A stretch of 64,000 nt of DNA from a bacterium (GCA_030426805.1 JAUHXU010000001.1:604501-668500); one strand, 5' to 3'. Shown: positions 35,793 through 45,256, counted from the first letter of the stretch. Translations and numbers: made by a program. The notes: generated by a model not told the origin, from the letters alone.

Positions 35793-35947
35793 TCGTTTCA
35801 CGCCTTCCGTTTTGAGCCGGGCGATTCGCCCCCGGGACACATCGACAACGAGCGTCCCGAACCTGCTCCCGGCGGTCAATGCATCTCGCGCCTCCGATTC
35901 GTAAAACTCCGGTACCGGCGCCGTGACACGCCGGCTCGCCGGCCGGC

Positions 35948-37084
35948 TCACTCCCCGATGCCGCGGTCCGTCAGCAGGTAGACCGCGAACGAGGCGAGCC
36001 AGTGCTCGCCCTCGTAGTGGCCGCTGAAGACGTAGCCGAGCCCGACGCGGGTATGGGCGGCGACGGCTCGCTCGAGGTGCGCACGACGAGGATCGTCCGG
36101 CGCCAACGCCGACGCGATCCCGCGCATCGTCCAGGCGCGGTTCAGGTTGAGGCCAGCGAGGTGCACGAGCTTGCCGTCGGTCACGTCGCTGACCGCGGCC
36201 GGGCGGGCGAGGTTGCCGAACTCGCCGCGCGCGAGGCCCGGAAAGAAGCGATCGAGCCACGCGCCGTAGGCGGGTGCGTCGAGCACGCGCCGCATCAGGT
36301 CGGCCTCGTTGAGCCCGCTCGAGAAGAAGTCCTGCCCGGAGGGCTCGTAGCGCGTCGGGTAGTCGACGTCATCGGCGTAGTAACGCCGCGCGCGCGCCCG
36401 GGCGACGTCGACGAGTTCGTCGTCGCCGACGGCGCGCCCGTAGTCGATCATCAGCGCGAGCGCGAATCCGGTGTCGGGGTGTTCTCCCGTGCGGATCGGC
36501 CAGGTCAACCGCGGCAGATACGCCTTCGCCAACCCGACGATCCGACGTTCCAGGGGCACGAGGTGCGCCGCCCACCGGCGCGCACGCGGATCGTCCCATG
36601 TGCGCAACTCCGCCGCGAGTTGCAGCAGCCACGCCCAGCCGTACGGGCGCTCGAAGGACCGATTGTGCTTCTGGGCGAAGTAGTCGGCCTCGCGCGAGAG
36701 GTTCTCGGCGGTGAGGTTCGCGTCGAGCGCTTCGACGATCTCGTCGCGCACGGCGGTGTCCGGGTAGAGGCGCAGCAGCCGGACGAGCATCCAGTGGCCG
36801 TGGACCGACGAGTGCCAATCGAAGCAGCCGTAGAAGGCCGGGTGCATCTCGCGCGGCGAGCGAACCGACTCCGGGCCCACCATGACGTTGGACGGCTTGT
36901 TCGGGTACTCCCGGGCGATGTTCGCGAGCGCGAGGCGCGCGAAGCGAACGACGCGCTCCGGGCGCAGCCGGTCACCCGGTTTCGGCAACGCCTCGCCGGC
37001 GTCGGGTTGCGCGCCGAGCGGGAGGACGAGAACCGCGATTGCGGCGACGGCGAGCGAGGCGATCCAACGGACTTCGACGGGCAT
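35948..37084 (-). CDS. exported DUF2891 family protein
   Basis: A 378-residue exported protein of the DUF2891 family, with an all-helical (alpha/alpha toroid-like) pattern. Recognised by HPAFYGCFDWHSSVHGHWML (about residues 78-97), ERPYGWAWLLQLAAELRTW, and WLDRFFPGLA. Conserved Trp/His clusters of this type suggest a polysaccharide-related enzyme, but the biochemical role of the family is unknown to me. The N-terminus is a signal peptide (ending LPLGAQ). The ATG at 37084 has GGAGG seven bases upstream and is preferred over an ATG 24 codons earlier. It is divergent from the asparagine-synthetase-like gene. Confidence 0.8.
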   Translation of the reverse strand: MPVEVRWIASLAVAAIAVLVLPLGAQPDAGEALPKPGDRLRPERVVRFARLALANIAREYPNKPSNVMVGPESVRSPREMHPAFYGCFDWHSSVHGHWMLVRLLRLYPDTAVRDEIVEALDANLTAENLSREADYFAQKHNRSFERPYGWAWLLQLAAELRTWDDPRARRWAAHLVPLERRIVGLAKAYLPRLTWPIRTGEHPDTGFALALMIDYGRAVGDDELVDVARARARRYYADDVDYPTRYEPSGQDFFSSGLNEADLMRRVLDAPAYGAWLDRFFPGLARGEFGNLARPAAVSDVTDGKLVHLAGLNLNRAWTMRGIASALAPDDPRRAHLERAVAAHTRVGLGYVFSGHYEGEHWLASFAVYLLTDRGIGE

Positions 37085-37299
37085 CGGCGGGCCTCCGGCG
37101 CGACGGGTTTCCGATCTGAGACATCTCTGAACGATCCCGCCAGTATCCCGACCCAATTCCCGCGCTCAAGCCCGTGGCCCGAAACCCCGAGGTCTGATAC
37201 GCTCGGGGAATCGCCTGCCGGCAACGACCCGGCAGCGGGGACGTGAATTGGAAACACACGGGAACGAACAGTGCCGGGAGCACGGGTAGTGGTGTCCGA

Positions 37300-39066
37300 A
37301 TGGGAGTGATCGCGGGCGCATTCGCGCTTGACGCGCGCACATCGGTGACGGAAGTCCTTCGCGGCCTTGCCCGCGATGCGGACGTGCCGCTCACCGACCC
37401 GTCCGCACGCGGTGGTCTCGTCGCCGCACGTGGCGCATCCGTCGCGACACAGGGCGAACTCACCGCCGCCTTCGCCGGTCGATTCGACAACCGCGACGAG
37501 TTGCAGCGCGAACTGGGTGGCAGCCCCCGCACCGACGCGGAGTTGCTCCTCGCCCTCTATGCCGACAAGCGTGACGCCTGCATCGGCGACCTGCGCGGCG
37601 AGTTCGTCTGCGCGGTGCACGACGCGCGACGCGAGCGCCTGGTCGTCGGGCGCGATCCGTTCGGCAGCCGGGCGATCCGCTTCCTCGAGCGCGACGGGGC
37701 GATCGTCTTCTCGACGCACGTCCGCACGGTCGCACGCCACGCGCCGACGGCGCCGGTGCTGCACGAGGCCGCGATCGGCCACTTCCTCGCGCTCGGCCAC
37801 ACGCCGACCCCGTTCACGGCCTTCACGTCGATCAGCCGGATTCCCGCCGGTCACATCCTCGTCGCCGACCGGTCCGGAGCGAACCTCGTCCGCTACTTCC
37901 GCCCGCGCCTGGAGTACGACGACGACCTCCCCGCCGAGACCGCGACACAGTTGCTCCGCGAGCACGCGGTCGACGCCGTCGATCGCGTCTTCCGCCGGCT
38001 GTCGGCACCGGCGTTGCTCCTCGACGGCGGTCGCGCGTCGACGTTGCTGGCGTGGGCCGCGGTCGAGGCGGGGCACCGACCGATCGCGATCGAACTGGTC
38101 GACGGTCGGCAGCGCGCGACGAGCGCGCAGCGGCTCGCAGCCGCGCTCGGCCTCGAGGTGCGCTCGATCGACGTGTCGCGGGCGTCGCGCGACGCGGTCT
38201 CCGCATTCGCCAGCGAACTCGACGAGCCGACGAACGAGCCGCACGCACTCGCGCTGTGGAGTGCCGCCGAGTCGATCGGCCCGGAACACGCGGACCTCGT
38301 CGCACCGACCGGTCTCGGCGAGCTGCTCGACTACCGCCCCGGCTACGACGGCCACGGCGGCGCGCTCAAGCCGCGCGTGGTCCCGAGCCGCGTCGCCCGG
38401 AGCCTCTCGCGCCGCTGGCGGCGAGGCTTCCCCGGAGGCGAAGCGGTCCACCGCTGGGCATCGCGCCCGTCACACCGGTTCCTGCTCGGCTTCGCGCTGT
38501 GCACCGAGGCCGAGAAGCACCGCCTGCTGCCGGGGCTGCCCGGCGCCCTCGACGGCGCACGCTCATCGCGCGAACTGTTCCGGTTCTGGTTCCACGGGTC
38601 GGGCAGCTTGACCCGCTCGGATCGCTATCGACTCGCCGACCTCGTCAGTCGCCTCCCGGATCGCTGGCTCGCGGCGACCGAGCCGACGCGTCGCCGTGGC
38701 GTCCGGATCCACCATCCGTTCCTCGCGCCGGAGGTCGTCGGACTGCTCGGGCGCATCCCGCCGCAACTGCGCCAAGCGCGCAACTGGGGGGACGACCTCA
38801 GGCGGCCGATCGTCGGACGCGTGCCGACCCCGATCGATCGCATCCGACCGGTCGCGCCGAATCTCGACTCGCTCGCACGCGAGGTGCTCGGCGCGACGAC
38901 GGCATCCCTCGTGAGCCGCGACGGGATCGGCGCGGCGCTACGACTCGGCGGCGAGCGCGGCGTTCGCGTGCGACGTGCGCTGCTGATGCTCGAGTTGTGG
39001 CGCGCGACGGTCGCCGACGCGGTCGCCCCCTCGCGCACCGCCGCGGTCGCGGCGACCGGCCCGTAG
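37300..39066 (+). CDS. asparagine-synthetase-like protein lacking the catalytic signatures
   Basis: A 588-residue protein with the two-domain outline of glutamine-hydrolysing asparagine synthetase. The N-terminal Ntn-type domain is recognisable (FAGRFDNRDELQRELG, DAELLLALYADKRDAC, LRGEFVCAVHDARRERLVV, GRDPFGSRAIRF), and the C-terminal synthetase half follows (LEYDDDLPAETATQLLREH). However, the N-terminus reads MGVIAGAF where active enzymes have MCGIAGIF, so the nucleophilic Cys2 is absent, and the pyrophosphate-binding S-G-G-x-D-S is LDGGRAST. It is therefore probably not an amidotransferase or an ATP-pyrophosphatase of the normal kind. The ATG at 37300 matches the family N-terminus; a GTG at 37243 (19 codons earlier) is the alternative. 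A TGA-TACGCT extended -10 lies at 37195-37203. Confidence 0.8.
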   Translation: MGVIAGAFALDARTSVTEVLRGLARDADVPLTDPSARGGLVAARGASVATQGELTAAFAGRFDNRDELQRELGGSPRTDAELLLALYADKRDACIGDLRGEFVCAVHDARRERLVVGRDPFGSRAIRFLERDGAIVFSTHVRTVARHAPTAPVLHEAAIGHFLALGHTPTPFTAFTSISRIPAGHILVADRSGANLVRYFRPRLEYDDDLPAETATQLLREHAVDAVDRVFRRLSAPALLLDGGRASTLLAWAAVEAGHRPIAIELVDGRQRATSAQRLAAALGLEVRSIDVSRASRDAVSAFASELDEPTNEPHALALWSAAESIGPEHADLVAPTGLGELLDYRPGYDGHGGALKPRVVPSRVARSLSRRWRRGFPGGEAVHRWASRPSHRFLLGFALCTEAEKHRLLPGLPGALDGARSSRELFRFWFHGSGSLTRSDRYRLADLVSRLPDRWLAATEPTRRRGVRIHHPFLAPEVVGLLGRIPPQLRQARNWGDDLRRPIVGRVPTPIDRIRPVAPNLDSLAREVLGATTASLVSRDGIGAALRLGGERGVRVRRALLMLELWRATVADAVAPSRTAAVAATGP

Positions 39067-39098
39067 GCAGGACTTCGCGACGCGCGGCCGTCGGCGCA

Positions 39099-40076
39099 TC
39101 ACACGAGGTCCGAAACGACCGACGCCTCTTCCGTCAGCTCGGCGAGCGTCGTCGCGAACTTGTCGCGCCCGAACGCATCGAACTCGATCCCGTCGACGAT
39201 CTCGTAGCCGCCCCGCCCGGTGCAGCGGCACGCGAACGAGAAGATCGTGTTCTCCGGCACGCCGTAGTTGCCGCGCGACGGCACCGCCATGCTGACCATC
39301 CGGTCGCCGGTGCCGTGCCACGCGTCACGCATGTGGTCGACCGCCGCCGACGCCGCCGACGCCGCCGACGAGGCGCCGCGCGCTTCGATGATCTGCGCGC
39401 CGCGCTGCTGGATCGTCTTGATGAAGTCGCCCTGCAACCACGCCTCGTCGAGGCGCGATGCCGCCGGCGTGCCGCCGATCGTCGCGTTCTTGTAGTCGGG
39501 GAACTGGGTGGCCGAGTGGTTGCCCCAGATGATCATGTCGGCGACCTCGGTCGTCTGGACGCCGGCTTTGTTCGCGAGCTGCGCGACGGCGCGGTTCTCG
39601 TCGAGGCGCGTCATCGCCGTGAAGCGCTCGTTCGGGACGTCCGGCGCGTTGTTCATCGCGATCCAGCAGTTCGTGTTGCACGGGTTGCCCACCGTGATCA
39701 CGAACACGTCGGACGCCGCGACCGCCTGGATCGCCTTGCCCTGCCCGACGAAGATCGGGCCGTTCTCGCGGATCAGGTCGCTCCGCTCCATACCCTTCGA
39801 GCGCGGCTTCGAGCCGACGAGGAAGATCTGGTTGGCATCTTTGAACGCGACGTTGGGATCGTCGGAGAACTCGATGCCGTGCAGCAACGGGAACGCCGCA
39901 TCGTCGAGTTCCATCGCGACGCCCTCGACCGCCTTCATCGCTGGCGGGATCTCGAGCATCTGCAGGATGATCGGCTGGTCGGGTCCGTAGCAATCGCCGG
40001 CGGCGAGGCGGAAGAGCAGGCTGTATCCGATGTTGCCGGCCGCGCCGGTCACCGCTACGCGCAACGGTTGAGTCAC
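39099..40076 (-). CDS. mdh: malate dehydrogenase
   Basis: NAD-dependent oxidation of malate to oxaloacetate in the TCA cycle. The 325-residue protein belongs to the cytosolic/Thermus-type (LDH-like type 2) MDHs. It has the Rossmann start [21 protein letters not shown], the NAD-site acidic residue in LQMLEIPP, the substrate-loop region, [12 protein letters not shown] where other MDHs read GNPANTN, the catalytic pair around MTRLDENRA and [13 protein letters not shown] (catalytic His). An Ala/Ser run ([15 protein letters not shown]) replaces part of the helix before the C-terminal strand. Start is GTG at 40076 with CGGAGA seven bases upstream. It stands alone and is divergent from the HAD gene. 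Confidence 0.94.
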   Translation of the reverse strand: MTQPLRVAVTGAAGNIGYSLLFRLAAGDCYGPDQPIILQMLEIPPAMKAVEGVAMELDDAAFPLLHGIEFSDDPNVAFKDANQIFLVGSKPRSKGMERSDLIRENGPIFVGQGKAIQAVAASDVFVITVGNPCNTNCWIAMNNAPDVPNERFTAMTRLDENRAVAQLANKAGVQTTEVADMIIWGNHSATQFPDYKNATIGGTPAASRLDEAWLQGDFIKTIQQRGAQIIEARGASSAASAASAAVDHMRDAWHGTGDRMVSMAVPSRGNYGVPENTIFSFACRCTGRGGYEIVDGIEFDAFGRDKFATTLAELTEEASVVSDLV

Positions 40077-40199
40077 GATTCGATCTCCGAGGGCTCGAGG
40101 GTGGGATCGGCGGTGCTTCCGCCGACGTCGAGATGGAACCGCGAGAATACGTCGGCGGCGGGGTGCGGTCCAGCGGGAAACACGGCAAAATGGGCGGTG

Positions 40200-40925
40200 A
40201 TGCCCGACTACGACGCCGTCTTCTTCGACGCCGGCTTCACGCTGCTCTCGATGGCCCCTTCGCTCGGCGAGGCCTACGCCCGCGCCGCCGAGGCGATCGG
40301 CCATCCGTTTCCGGCCGACCGCTTCCACGAAGTGGCCGTGCGGATCTGGCACGAAGAGCACCTGCCCCGGACGCGCCGCGACCTCCGGTCGTCCGAGGCG
40401 CTCGAGCGGCAATCGTGGTGGGACTACAACGCCGCGATCGTCGAGGCGCTCGAGCCCGAGGGCTTCACGCCGGACTTCGAGCGCTGGTTCGAGGAGCTCT
40501 ACGCGTTCTTCGCGCGCCCCGACGTCTGGACGCCGATGCCCGGCGCGGTCTCGACGCTCGACGCGCTCGCGCAACGCGGCCTGCGGCTCGCGGTGATCAG
40601 CAACTGGGACTCCCGGTTGCGTCACGTTCTCGACGGCCACGACCTGTCGCGCCGCTTCGAGTTCGTGCTGACGAGCGCGGAAGCGGGTGTTCGCAAACCG
40701 AGTCCCGACATCTTCCGACAGGCGCTCGACAACGCCGGCGTCCCAGCCGATCGCGCACTGCACGTCGGCGACTCGTTCGAGGACGACGTCGAAGGGGCGC
40801 GCACCGTCGGCATCACGCCGGTCCATCTGCGGTCACGAGGCGCGGGGAACCCGATCGCGACCGACCACGAGCACGACCACCACACGGTCTCCGCCCTCGA
40901 CGAGTTGTTGGAGATCGTCGGATGA
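40200..40925 (+). CDS. HAD-superfamily hydrolase, HDHD3-like
   Basis: A 241-residue cytoplasmic HAD hydrolase. Motif I is [10 protein letters not shown], where the second Asp of D-x-D-x-T is Gly, as in the HDHD3-like subgroup; motif II is VISNWDSRL, motif [12 protein letters not shown], motif [17 protein letters not shown] helical cap lies at about residues 16-95. The end is His-rich ([14 protein letters not shown]). Substrate is unknown, probably a phosphomonoester. The ATG at 40200 is preceded within eight bases by CAAAAT, a possible -10, so a leaderless message is possible. The stop overlaps a short ATGAAGACA repeat that leads into the next gene. Confidence 0.85.
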   Translation: MPDYDAVFFDAGFTLLSMAPSLGEAYARAAEAIGHPFPADRFHEVAVRIWHEEHLPRTRRDLRSSEALERQSWWDYNAAIVEALEPEGFTPDFERWFEELYAFFARPDVWTPMPGAVSTLDALAQRGLRLAVISNWDSRLRHVLDGHDLSRRFEFVLTSAEAGVRKPSPDIFRQALDNAGVPADRALHVGDSFEDDVEGARTVGITPVHLRSRGAGNPIATDHEHDHHTVSALDELLEIVG

Positions 40926-40935
40926 AGACAATCGG

Positions 40936-41937
40936 ATGAAGACAGTCGTTCGTACGGCGCTGTGCCTGGTCGCGATCGTCGGCACGGCGACCGCGCAACC
41001 GCTGCCGGGTGTCGAGGTCGGCCGCGTCGATGCGACCGAAATCCCCGACGTCCCGAAGCCGTTCGGGATGCGCGAGCCGGGCTTCTCCTACCGGATGCGG
41101 CCGCTGTTTCGCTACGCGAAGACGTCGGTCCACCACGTTCGCTTTCGGGCGGCCGGCATGGACGACGACGTCCGTGCGATCTACTACCGCCCCGACGGAG
41201 ACGGTCCGTTCCCCGGCGTCGTGACGATCCACGGGCTGCTCAAGTCCCAGCCGTCGTTCGCGGACTTCATCGCGCAGCGCCTCGCCGTCCGCGGCGTCGC
41301 GACCCTGATGGTCGAGATGGCGGGCTACGGCGAGCGCGTCGCGGTCGACCGCGCCGGCCGGCAGTGGTCGTGGCTGCTCGAGCCGGACACGGCGCAACGG
41401 TTCCTGCAGCAGGCCGTGCGCGACATCCGCCGCGGCGCGACGTGGCTCGCCCAGCGCGAGGAGGTCGACGCCGATCGACTCGGCATCACCGGCGTGAGCA
41501 TGGGCGGCATCTTCTCCTCGCTCGCGATGAGCCTCGACCCCCGGTTCAAGCGCGGCGTGTTCTTCCTCGCCGGCGGGCGGATCGAACAGCCGCTGTTCGA
41601 CGCCCGCGAGCTGACGTGGGTGAAGGCCCGCTATCGCGCGATCGGCCTCGACCGTGAAGCGGTGCGCGAACGCCTGCGCGGATACGAACCGGTCGAGCAC
41701 GCGCACCGCCTACGGGGGCGCCCCGTCCTGTTCATCAACGCGGCATTCGACACGCTGATCACGCCGGACATGACGAAGGCGCTGCACGAGGCCGCCGGAG
41801 GCCCGCCCATCGTGTGGATCCCCGGCGGCCACTACACCGCGCTCGCGTGGCTCCCGTGGGTCGCCGCTCGAACGGCCGACCACTTCACGCAACCCAAGGC
41901 GTCACCGACGCCGCCGGCCCCGGCGCCGGGTCGATGA
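40936..41937 (+). CDS. exported alpha/beta-hydrolase (dienelactone-hydrolase/esterase-like)
   Basis: A 333-residue exported hydrolase; signal peptide ends TATAQ (residue ~21). The nucleophile elbow is ITGVSMGGIFSSL (Ser ~193), the oxyanion region GVVTIHGLLKSQPS (~95-108), a probable acid in NAAFDTLITPD (~278) and His in WIPGGHYTAL (~304). The overall pattern resembles acetyl-xylan-esterase/dienelactone-hydrolase-type secreted esterases. The ATG at 40936 is ten bases beyond the stop of the HAD gene, in the second half of a 14-bp near-duplication (GATGAAGACAATCG then GATGAAGACAGTCG), so the two genes are probably co-transcribed. Its last 53 bases overlap the 3' end of galK on the opposite strand. 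Confidence 0.82.
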   Translation: MKTVVRTALCLVAIVGTATAQPLPGVEVGRVDATEIPDVPKPFGMREPGFSYRMRPLFRYAKTSVHHVRFRAAGMDDDVRAIYYRPDGDGPFPGVVTIHGLLKSQPSFADFIAQRLAVRGVATLMVEMAGYGERVAVDRAGRQWSWLLEPDTAQRFLQQAVRDIRRGATWLAQREEVDADRLGITGVSMGGIFSSLAMSLDPRFKRGVFFLAGGRIEQPLFDARELTWVKARYRAIGLDREAVRERLRGYEPVEHAHRLRGRPVLFINAAFDTLITPDMTKALHEAAGGPPIVWIPGGHYTALAWLPWVAARTADHFTQPKASPTPPAPAPGR

Positions 41938-43027
41938 GCGTCGCGCCGGGGTGCCGCGCGACGCACGCCGCGAGCGCGTCGTCGGTGCCCGCGCCCACGA
42001 GTGCGACGAGCGATCCGCCGAACCCGCCGCCGGTCATCCGGACGCCCGCGACGCCGGGAATCACTCCGATCGCGTCGACGAGGGCATCGACCGCGGGCAC
42101 GCTGACCGCGTAGTCGTCGCGGAGGCTCCGGTGCGACGCCCGAAGCGCTGCGCCGACCGCACCGACGTCGCCACGCTCGAGCGCAGCGACGACCGTGTCG
42201 ACCCGCGCGCATTCGGTGACGACGTGGCGCACCCGGCGTGTGCCGAGGTCGTCGAGCACGCGCGCCACCGTCGGCAGCCGATCGGCGCCCACGTCGGCGA
42301 GGCGGTCGGCGTCGGTGACGCCCGCGTCGCGGAGCGTCGCCAGCGCGGCCCGGCATTCCGCGACACGCGCGTTGTAGGCGCTCGCCGCGAGTTCATGGCG
42401 CATGCCGCTCGACACGACGGCCCAGCGGTGACTCGGCGGCGGCCCCGGGACCGGCGCGATCGCACCGTCGGCGCAGTCGATGCGGATCGGCCCGTCCACA
42501 CGCCCGAAGAGTGCGGCGACGAAGTCCATCGCGCCGGACGCCACGCCGGTGCGGTGCTCGGCGTCCCGCGCGAGTTCGGCGAGGCGGGCGGCCCCGACGG
42601 CCTCCCCGGCCGCCGAGGTGAGTGCGAGCCCGACCGCGACGAGCAACGCGGCCGACGAGCTGAGTCCGGCGCCGATCGGCAGCGCGGAGTCGACGACCCC
42701 TTCGAAGCCCGCGACCGGCACGCCCCGCTCCCGGAGCACCGCGAGCATCGCGTCCGGATAGCGCTGCCATGCAGGCTCGACACCGACCGCCGTCGTCCGC
42801 AGGTCGACGCGATCGGCAGGCACGGCGCGAAACGCGACCCGCGTGTCGAGCGCGAGCGACTGAGGCAGCACCGGCCCCCCGTGGTAGTCGACGTGCTCAC
42901 CGATCAAGTTCACCCGTCCGGGCGCCCGCGCGACGTGGGTCGGTCGGCCGCCGAACGCGGCCTCGAACGCGGTCGCGAGGCGGCGCCGGCGCGCGCCGTC
43001 GGCGGGATCGGAACGGGCAGCACTCAT
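41885..43027 (-). CDS. galK: galactokinase
   Basis: Phosphorylates galactose at C1 with ATP, the entry step of the Leloir pathway. The 380-residue GHMP kinase shows the galactokinase signature RAPGRVNLIGEHVDYHGG (residues ~36-53), the ATP loop LPIGAGLSSSAALLVAV (~125-140), the catalytic Asp region ASGAMDFVAALFG and the third motif VRMTGGGFGGSLVAL. In many galactokinases motif 1 reads GEHTDY; Val replaces Thr here. No other gal gene is nearby. The start is uncertain: ATG at 43027 or at 43036, with an open frame that extends further to about 43126. The 3' end overlaps the esterase gene by 53 bases. Confidence 0.88.
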   Translation of the reverse strand: MSAARSDPADGARRRRLATAFEAAFGGRPTHVARAPGRVNLIGEHVDYHGGPVLPQSLALDTRVAFRAVPADRVDLRTTAVGVEPAWQRYPDAMLAVLRERGVPVAGFEGVVDSALPIGAGLSSSAALLVAVGLALTSAAGEAVGAARLAELARDAEHRTGVASGAMDFVAALFGRVDGPIRIDCADGAIAPVPGPPPSHRWAVVSSGMRHELAASAYNARVAECRAALATLRDAGVTDADRLADVGADRLPTVARVLDDLGTRRVRHVVTECARVDTVVAALERGDVGAVGAALRASHRSLRDDYAVSVPAVDALVDAIGVIPGVAGVRMTGGGFGGSLVALVGAGTDDALAACVARHPGATLIDPAPGPAASVTPWVA

Positions 43028-43146
43028 CCCGCACATCTTGCCCCGAATCCCCGGCCGGCGGAATCGGCGATCGGGCTTCAGTCGCTGCGCGGCTGCGGCC
43101 GAGATTCCCCTATCGGCGCGCGTCATGCGCACCGGATACCAGCCTG

Positions 43147-43175
43147 GCCCGCGGCCTCCCGCCGCGGGCTTTTTT
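43147..43175 (+). terminator. orphan Rho-independent terminator on the plus strand
   Basis: GCCCGCGGC (43147-43155), loop CTCCC, GCCGCGGGC (43161-43169), then six T (43170-43175): a textbook intrinsic terminator for plus-strand transcription. Both flanking genes (galK and murJ) lie on the minus strand, so no annotated gene ends here. It may end a small RNA transcribed from within 43028-43146 or stop antisense transcription before murJ. Confidence 0.8.
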
Positions 43176-43199
43176 CGTCGACTCGCACGGCGGATCGCG

Positions 43200-44771
43200 T
43201 CAGCGCAGCCAGCGCACCCCGGTCGCGCGCGCGAGCGCGAGCAGGACGATCCCCCCGGCACCGCCCGCGACCGCGAGGACGACGAGCGCGCCGACGAACG
43301 TCGTCGGGTCGATCGGGCCGACGAGCGCGAGGCGCACACCCCACGCGACGACGCCGCCGACCACGGCGACCCCGGTGACGTGCGCCAGTGCGCGGTAGAC
43401 CGCCGCCGCGCCGTCGTTGCGCGTACGCCGGTTCCACAGGACGTAGACGGCCGCGACCTGCAGGAATCCCGCGATCGACGCGCTCGCCGCGACGCCGGTC
43501 ACGCCGAACGCGCGCGTCATCACGATGTAGGCCGGCCACGCGACGAGCGCGCACACGCTCGCGATGCCGACGGGCTTCCACGTCATGCCGGTCGCGAACC
43601 ACCCGCGCGACGCGATCATCGTCGCCGCCCATGCGCACGAACCGGGCAAGAAGCCGCGGAGCGCGTCGACCGTCGGCGCGACCGCACCGGCGTCGAACTG
43701 CCCTCTCGCGAACACGACGCGCACGACCTCCGGCGCGAGCGCGAAGACCAGGGCCGACGCGCACAACACCGGCGCCGCGACCCGTCGAAGCGTGTCGTTC
43801 AGCAGACGGTTCAGCTCGTCCAATCGCCCCTCCGCGGCGAGGCGGGCGAGGAACGGGTAGGCCGCCTGACTCCCGCCCTGCGCGAGGACGGCGACCATCG
43901 CGAACATCAAGCGCCACGCATACGTCAACGCGGAGATCCCGCCGGGGCCCGTGAAGCTCCCGTAGCGCCGATAGAGGAACTCGTTCGCGAACGTCGCGGT
44001 GAGGCCGACCGCGAGCGGCGCGGCGAGCCACGCGTAGCGAACGACCTCCCGGTCGCGCCGGAGGTCGAGCCGCGCGCGAATGCCGTATCGCCAGGCGGCG
44101 CCGCCCTGGACGAGCAGGTGGCCGACGAACGCTCCGACGGCCGCACCCCAGGCAAACGCGCTCATCCCCCACTCGCGGCCGAAGGCGAGTCCGCCGACGA
44201 TCGTGCCGCCGTTGTAGAACAGCGGCGCGAGCGCCGGCAGGAGGAAACGACCGCGGACGAACTGCGCCGCCATCAGCACGCTGCCGACGACGAAGCACAC
44301 TTGCGCCGGCAACAGCACGCGTGTCATCCGTGCGGCATCGTCCAGCACGGCGGGCGCCGCGCTCGGGGCGAACAGCGGCAGCAACTCGCGCGGGATGCAC
44401 CAGGCGATCGCGATCAACGGTGTCACGAGCGCGAGCGTCCAGGTCATCACGCGGGACGTCAGCCGATCGGCCGCCGCGGGATCGCCGGCCGCGAGGTGCC
44501 GCGACAACATCGGGATCAGCGTGATCGAGAGGAAGCCGCCGGCGGCGAGGTGGTTGACGAGGTCGGGGATCGCGAATGCGATGTTGTAGGCGTCCACCGC
44601 CGGTCCGGCGCCGTATTGGTGCGCGATCACGACGTCGCGGAGCAAGCCGAGCACGCGACTGAGCAGCTGGGACGCGATCAGGATCGCAGACGCCAGTGCG
44701 AGCGGCCGACGGGAAGTCAGGTCGAGGTCGGACACGGCGTGGCTCGGGGTCGGTCGCGGCGGGCGCCGCAT
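43200..44771 (-). CDS. murJ: lipid II flippase MurJ (MviN)
   Basis: Moves lipid II across the cytoplasmic membrane for peptidoglycan synthesis. The 523-residue protein has fourteen hydrophobic segments. The diagnostic stretches are SRVLGLLRDVVIAHQYGAG (residues ~38-56), DAYNIAFAIPDLVNHLAAGG with the conserved P-D-x-x-x-x-L, LSITLIPMLSR, and VVRVVFARGQFDAGAV near helix 9. Its presence agrees with a peptidoglycan-containing cell, which is now accepted for planctomycetes. The ATG at 44771 is used here; a GTG 13 codons later is possible. The orphan plus-strand terminator lies just beyond its 3' end. Confidence 0.9.
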   Translation of the reverse strand: MRRPPRPTPSHAVSDLDLTSRRPLALASAILIASQLLSRVLGLLRDVVIAHQYGAGPAVDAYNIAFAIPDLVNHLAAGGFLSITLIPMLSRHLAAGDPAAADRLTSRVMTWTLALVTPLIAIAWCIPRELLPLFAPSAAPAVLDDAARMTRVLLPAQVCFVVGSVLMAAQFVRGRFLLPALAPLFYNGGTIVGGLAFGREWGMSAFAWGAAVGAFVGHLLVQGGAAWRYGIRARLDLRRDREVVRYAWLAAPLAVGLTATFANEFLYRRYGSFTGPGGISALTYAWRLMFAMVAVLAQGGSQAAYPFLARLAAEGRLDELNRLLNDTLRRVAAPVLCASALVFALAPEVVRVVFARGQFDAGAVAPTVDALRGFLPGSCAWAATMIASRGWFATGMTWKPVGIASVCALVAWPAYIVMTRAFGVTGVAASASIAGFLQVAAVYVLWNRRTRNDGAAAVYRALAHVTGVAVVGGVVAWGVRLALVGPIDPTTFVGALVVLAVAGGAGGIVLLALARATGVRWLR

Positions 44772-44807
44772 CCTACCACGGGCGATCGCGATCGGCGAGG
44801 CGCGTGG

Positions 44808-45206
44808 TCACTCCTCGATCGGACGTCGACCCGCGAATCCGTCGTCGAGGCCGTGCCAGTATCCGATATCCGGCTCGCCCCAGTGCCAGCAGAGCAACGC
44901 GAGTTCGTCGTTCACCCAGGTGTAGAAGTCGACCAGCCCGATCGCCGGGTCCTTGACGCACGCACCGAGCCGATTGACTTCGAGGAACGCGTCACGCCAC
45001 TGGGCCTCGAGGGTCGCGACGGCCGTCCGCGCGGCGTCCGCCTCCTCCTGCCCCTGCTCGATGTCGATGCGCGACAGCCGGTTGTTCGCATCGCGCAACT
45101 CGGCGGTCACCCGCATCAGGGGTTCGACCGCCTCGCGCACCGCCGGCAGCCGTCGGCGCGCTTCCGCCAGGTCGAGGATCTCGGTGACGACGTTCAGGTC
45201 CCGCAT
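44808..45206 (-). CDS. DUF2203 family protein
   Basis: A 132-residue soluble protein of the DUF2203 family. The pattern is characteristic: an N-terminal helical hairpin (LDLAEARRRLPAVREAVEPL, a long second helix to about residue 85), then GACVKDPAIGLVDFYTWVN and the family end LCWHWGEPDIGYWHGLDDGF with AGRRP. The family is widespread and of unknown function; its small helical structure with a conserved Trp-rich tail suggests a binding protein. The ATG at 45206 lacks a strong ribosome-binding site. It lies 36 bp from the murJ start on the same strand and could be co-transcribed with murJ. Confidence 0.83.
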   Translation of the reverse strand: MRDLNVVTEILDLAEARRRLPAVREAVEPLMRVTAELRDANNRLSRIDIEQGQEEADAARTAVATLEAQWRDAFLEVNRLGACVKDPAIGLVDFYTWVNDELALLCWHWGEPDIGYWHGLDDGFAGRRPIEE

Positions 45207-45256
45207 GCATCAATCGTGAGGCGCCCGGCCCCCGATTGCAAGGCCGACGCGATGTG

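Noticed and set aside
40922..40936. Five-codon leader peptide before the esterase gene
   Set aside because: It arises from a simple 14-bp duplication and has no regulatory residues or attenuator structure.
43028..43146. tRNA, SRP RNA or 6S RNA upstream of the orphan terminator
   Set aside because: No acceptor stem, T-loop consensus, SRP tetraloop or large 6S-type bulge could be found; only a generic small-RNA possibility remains.
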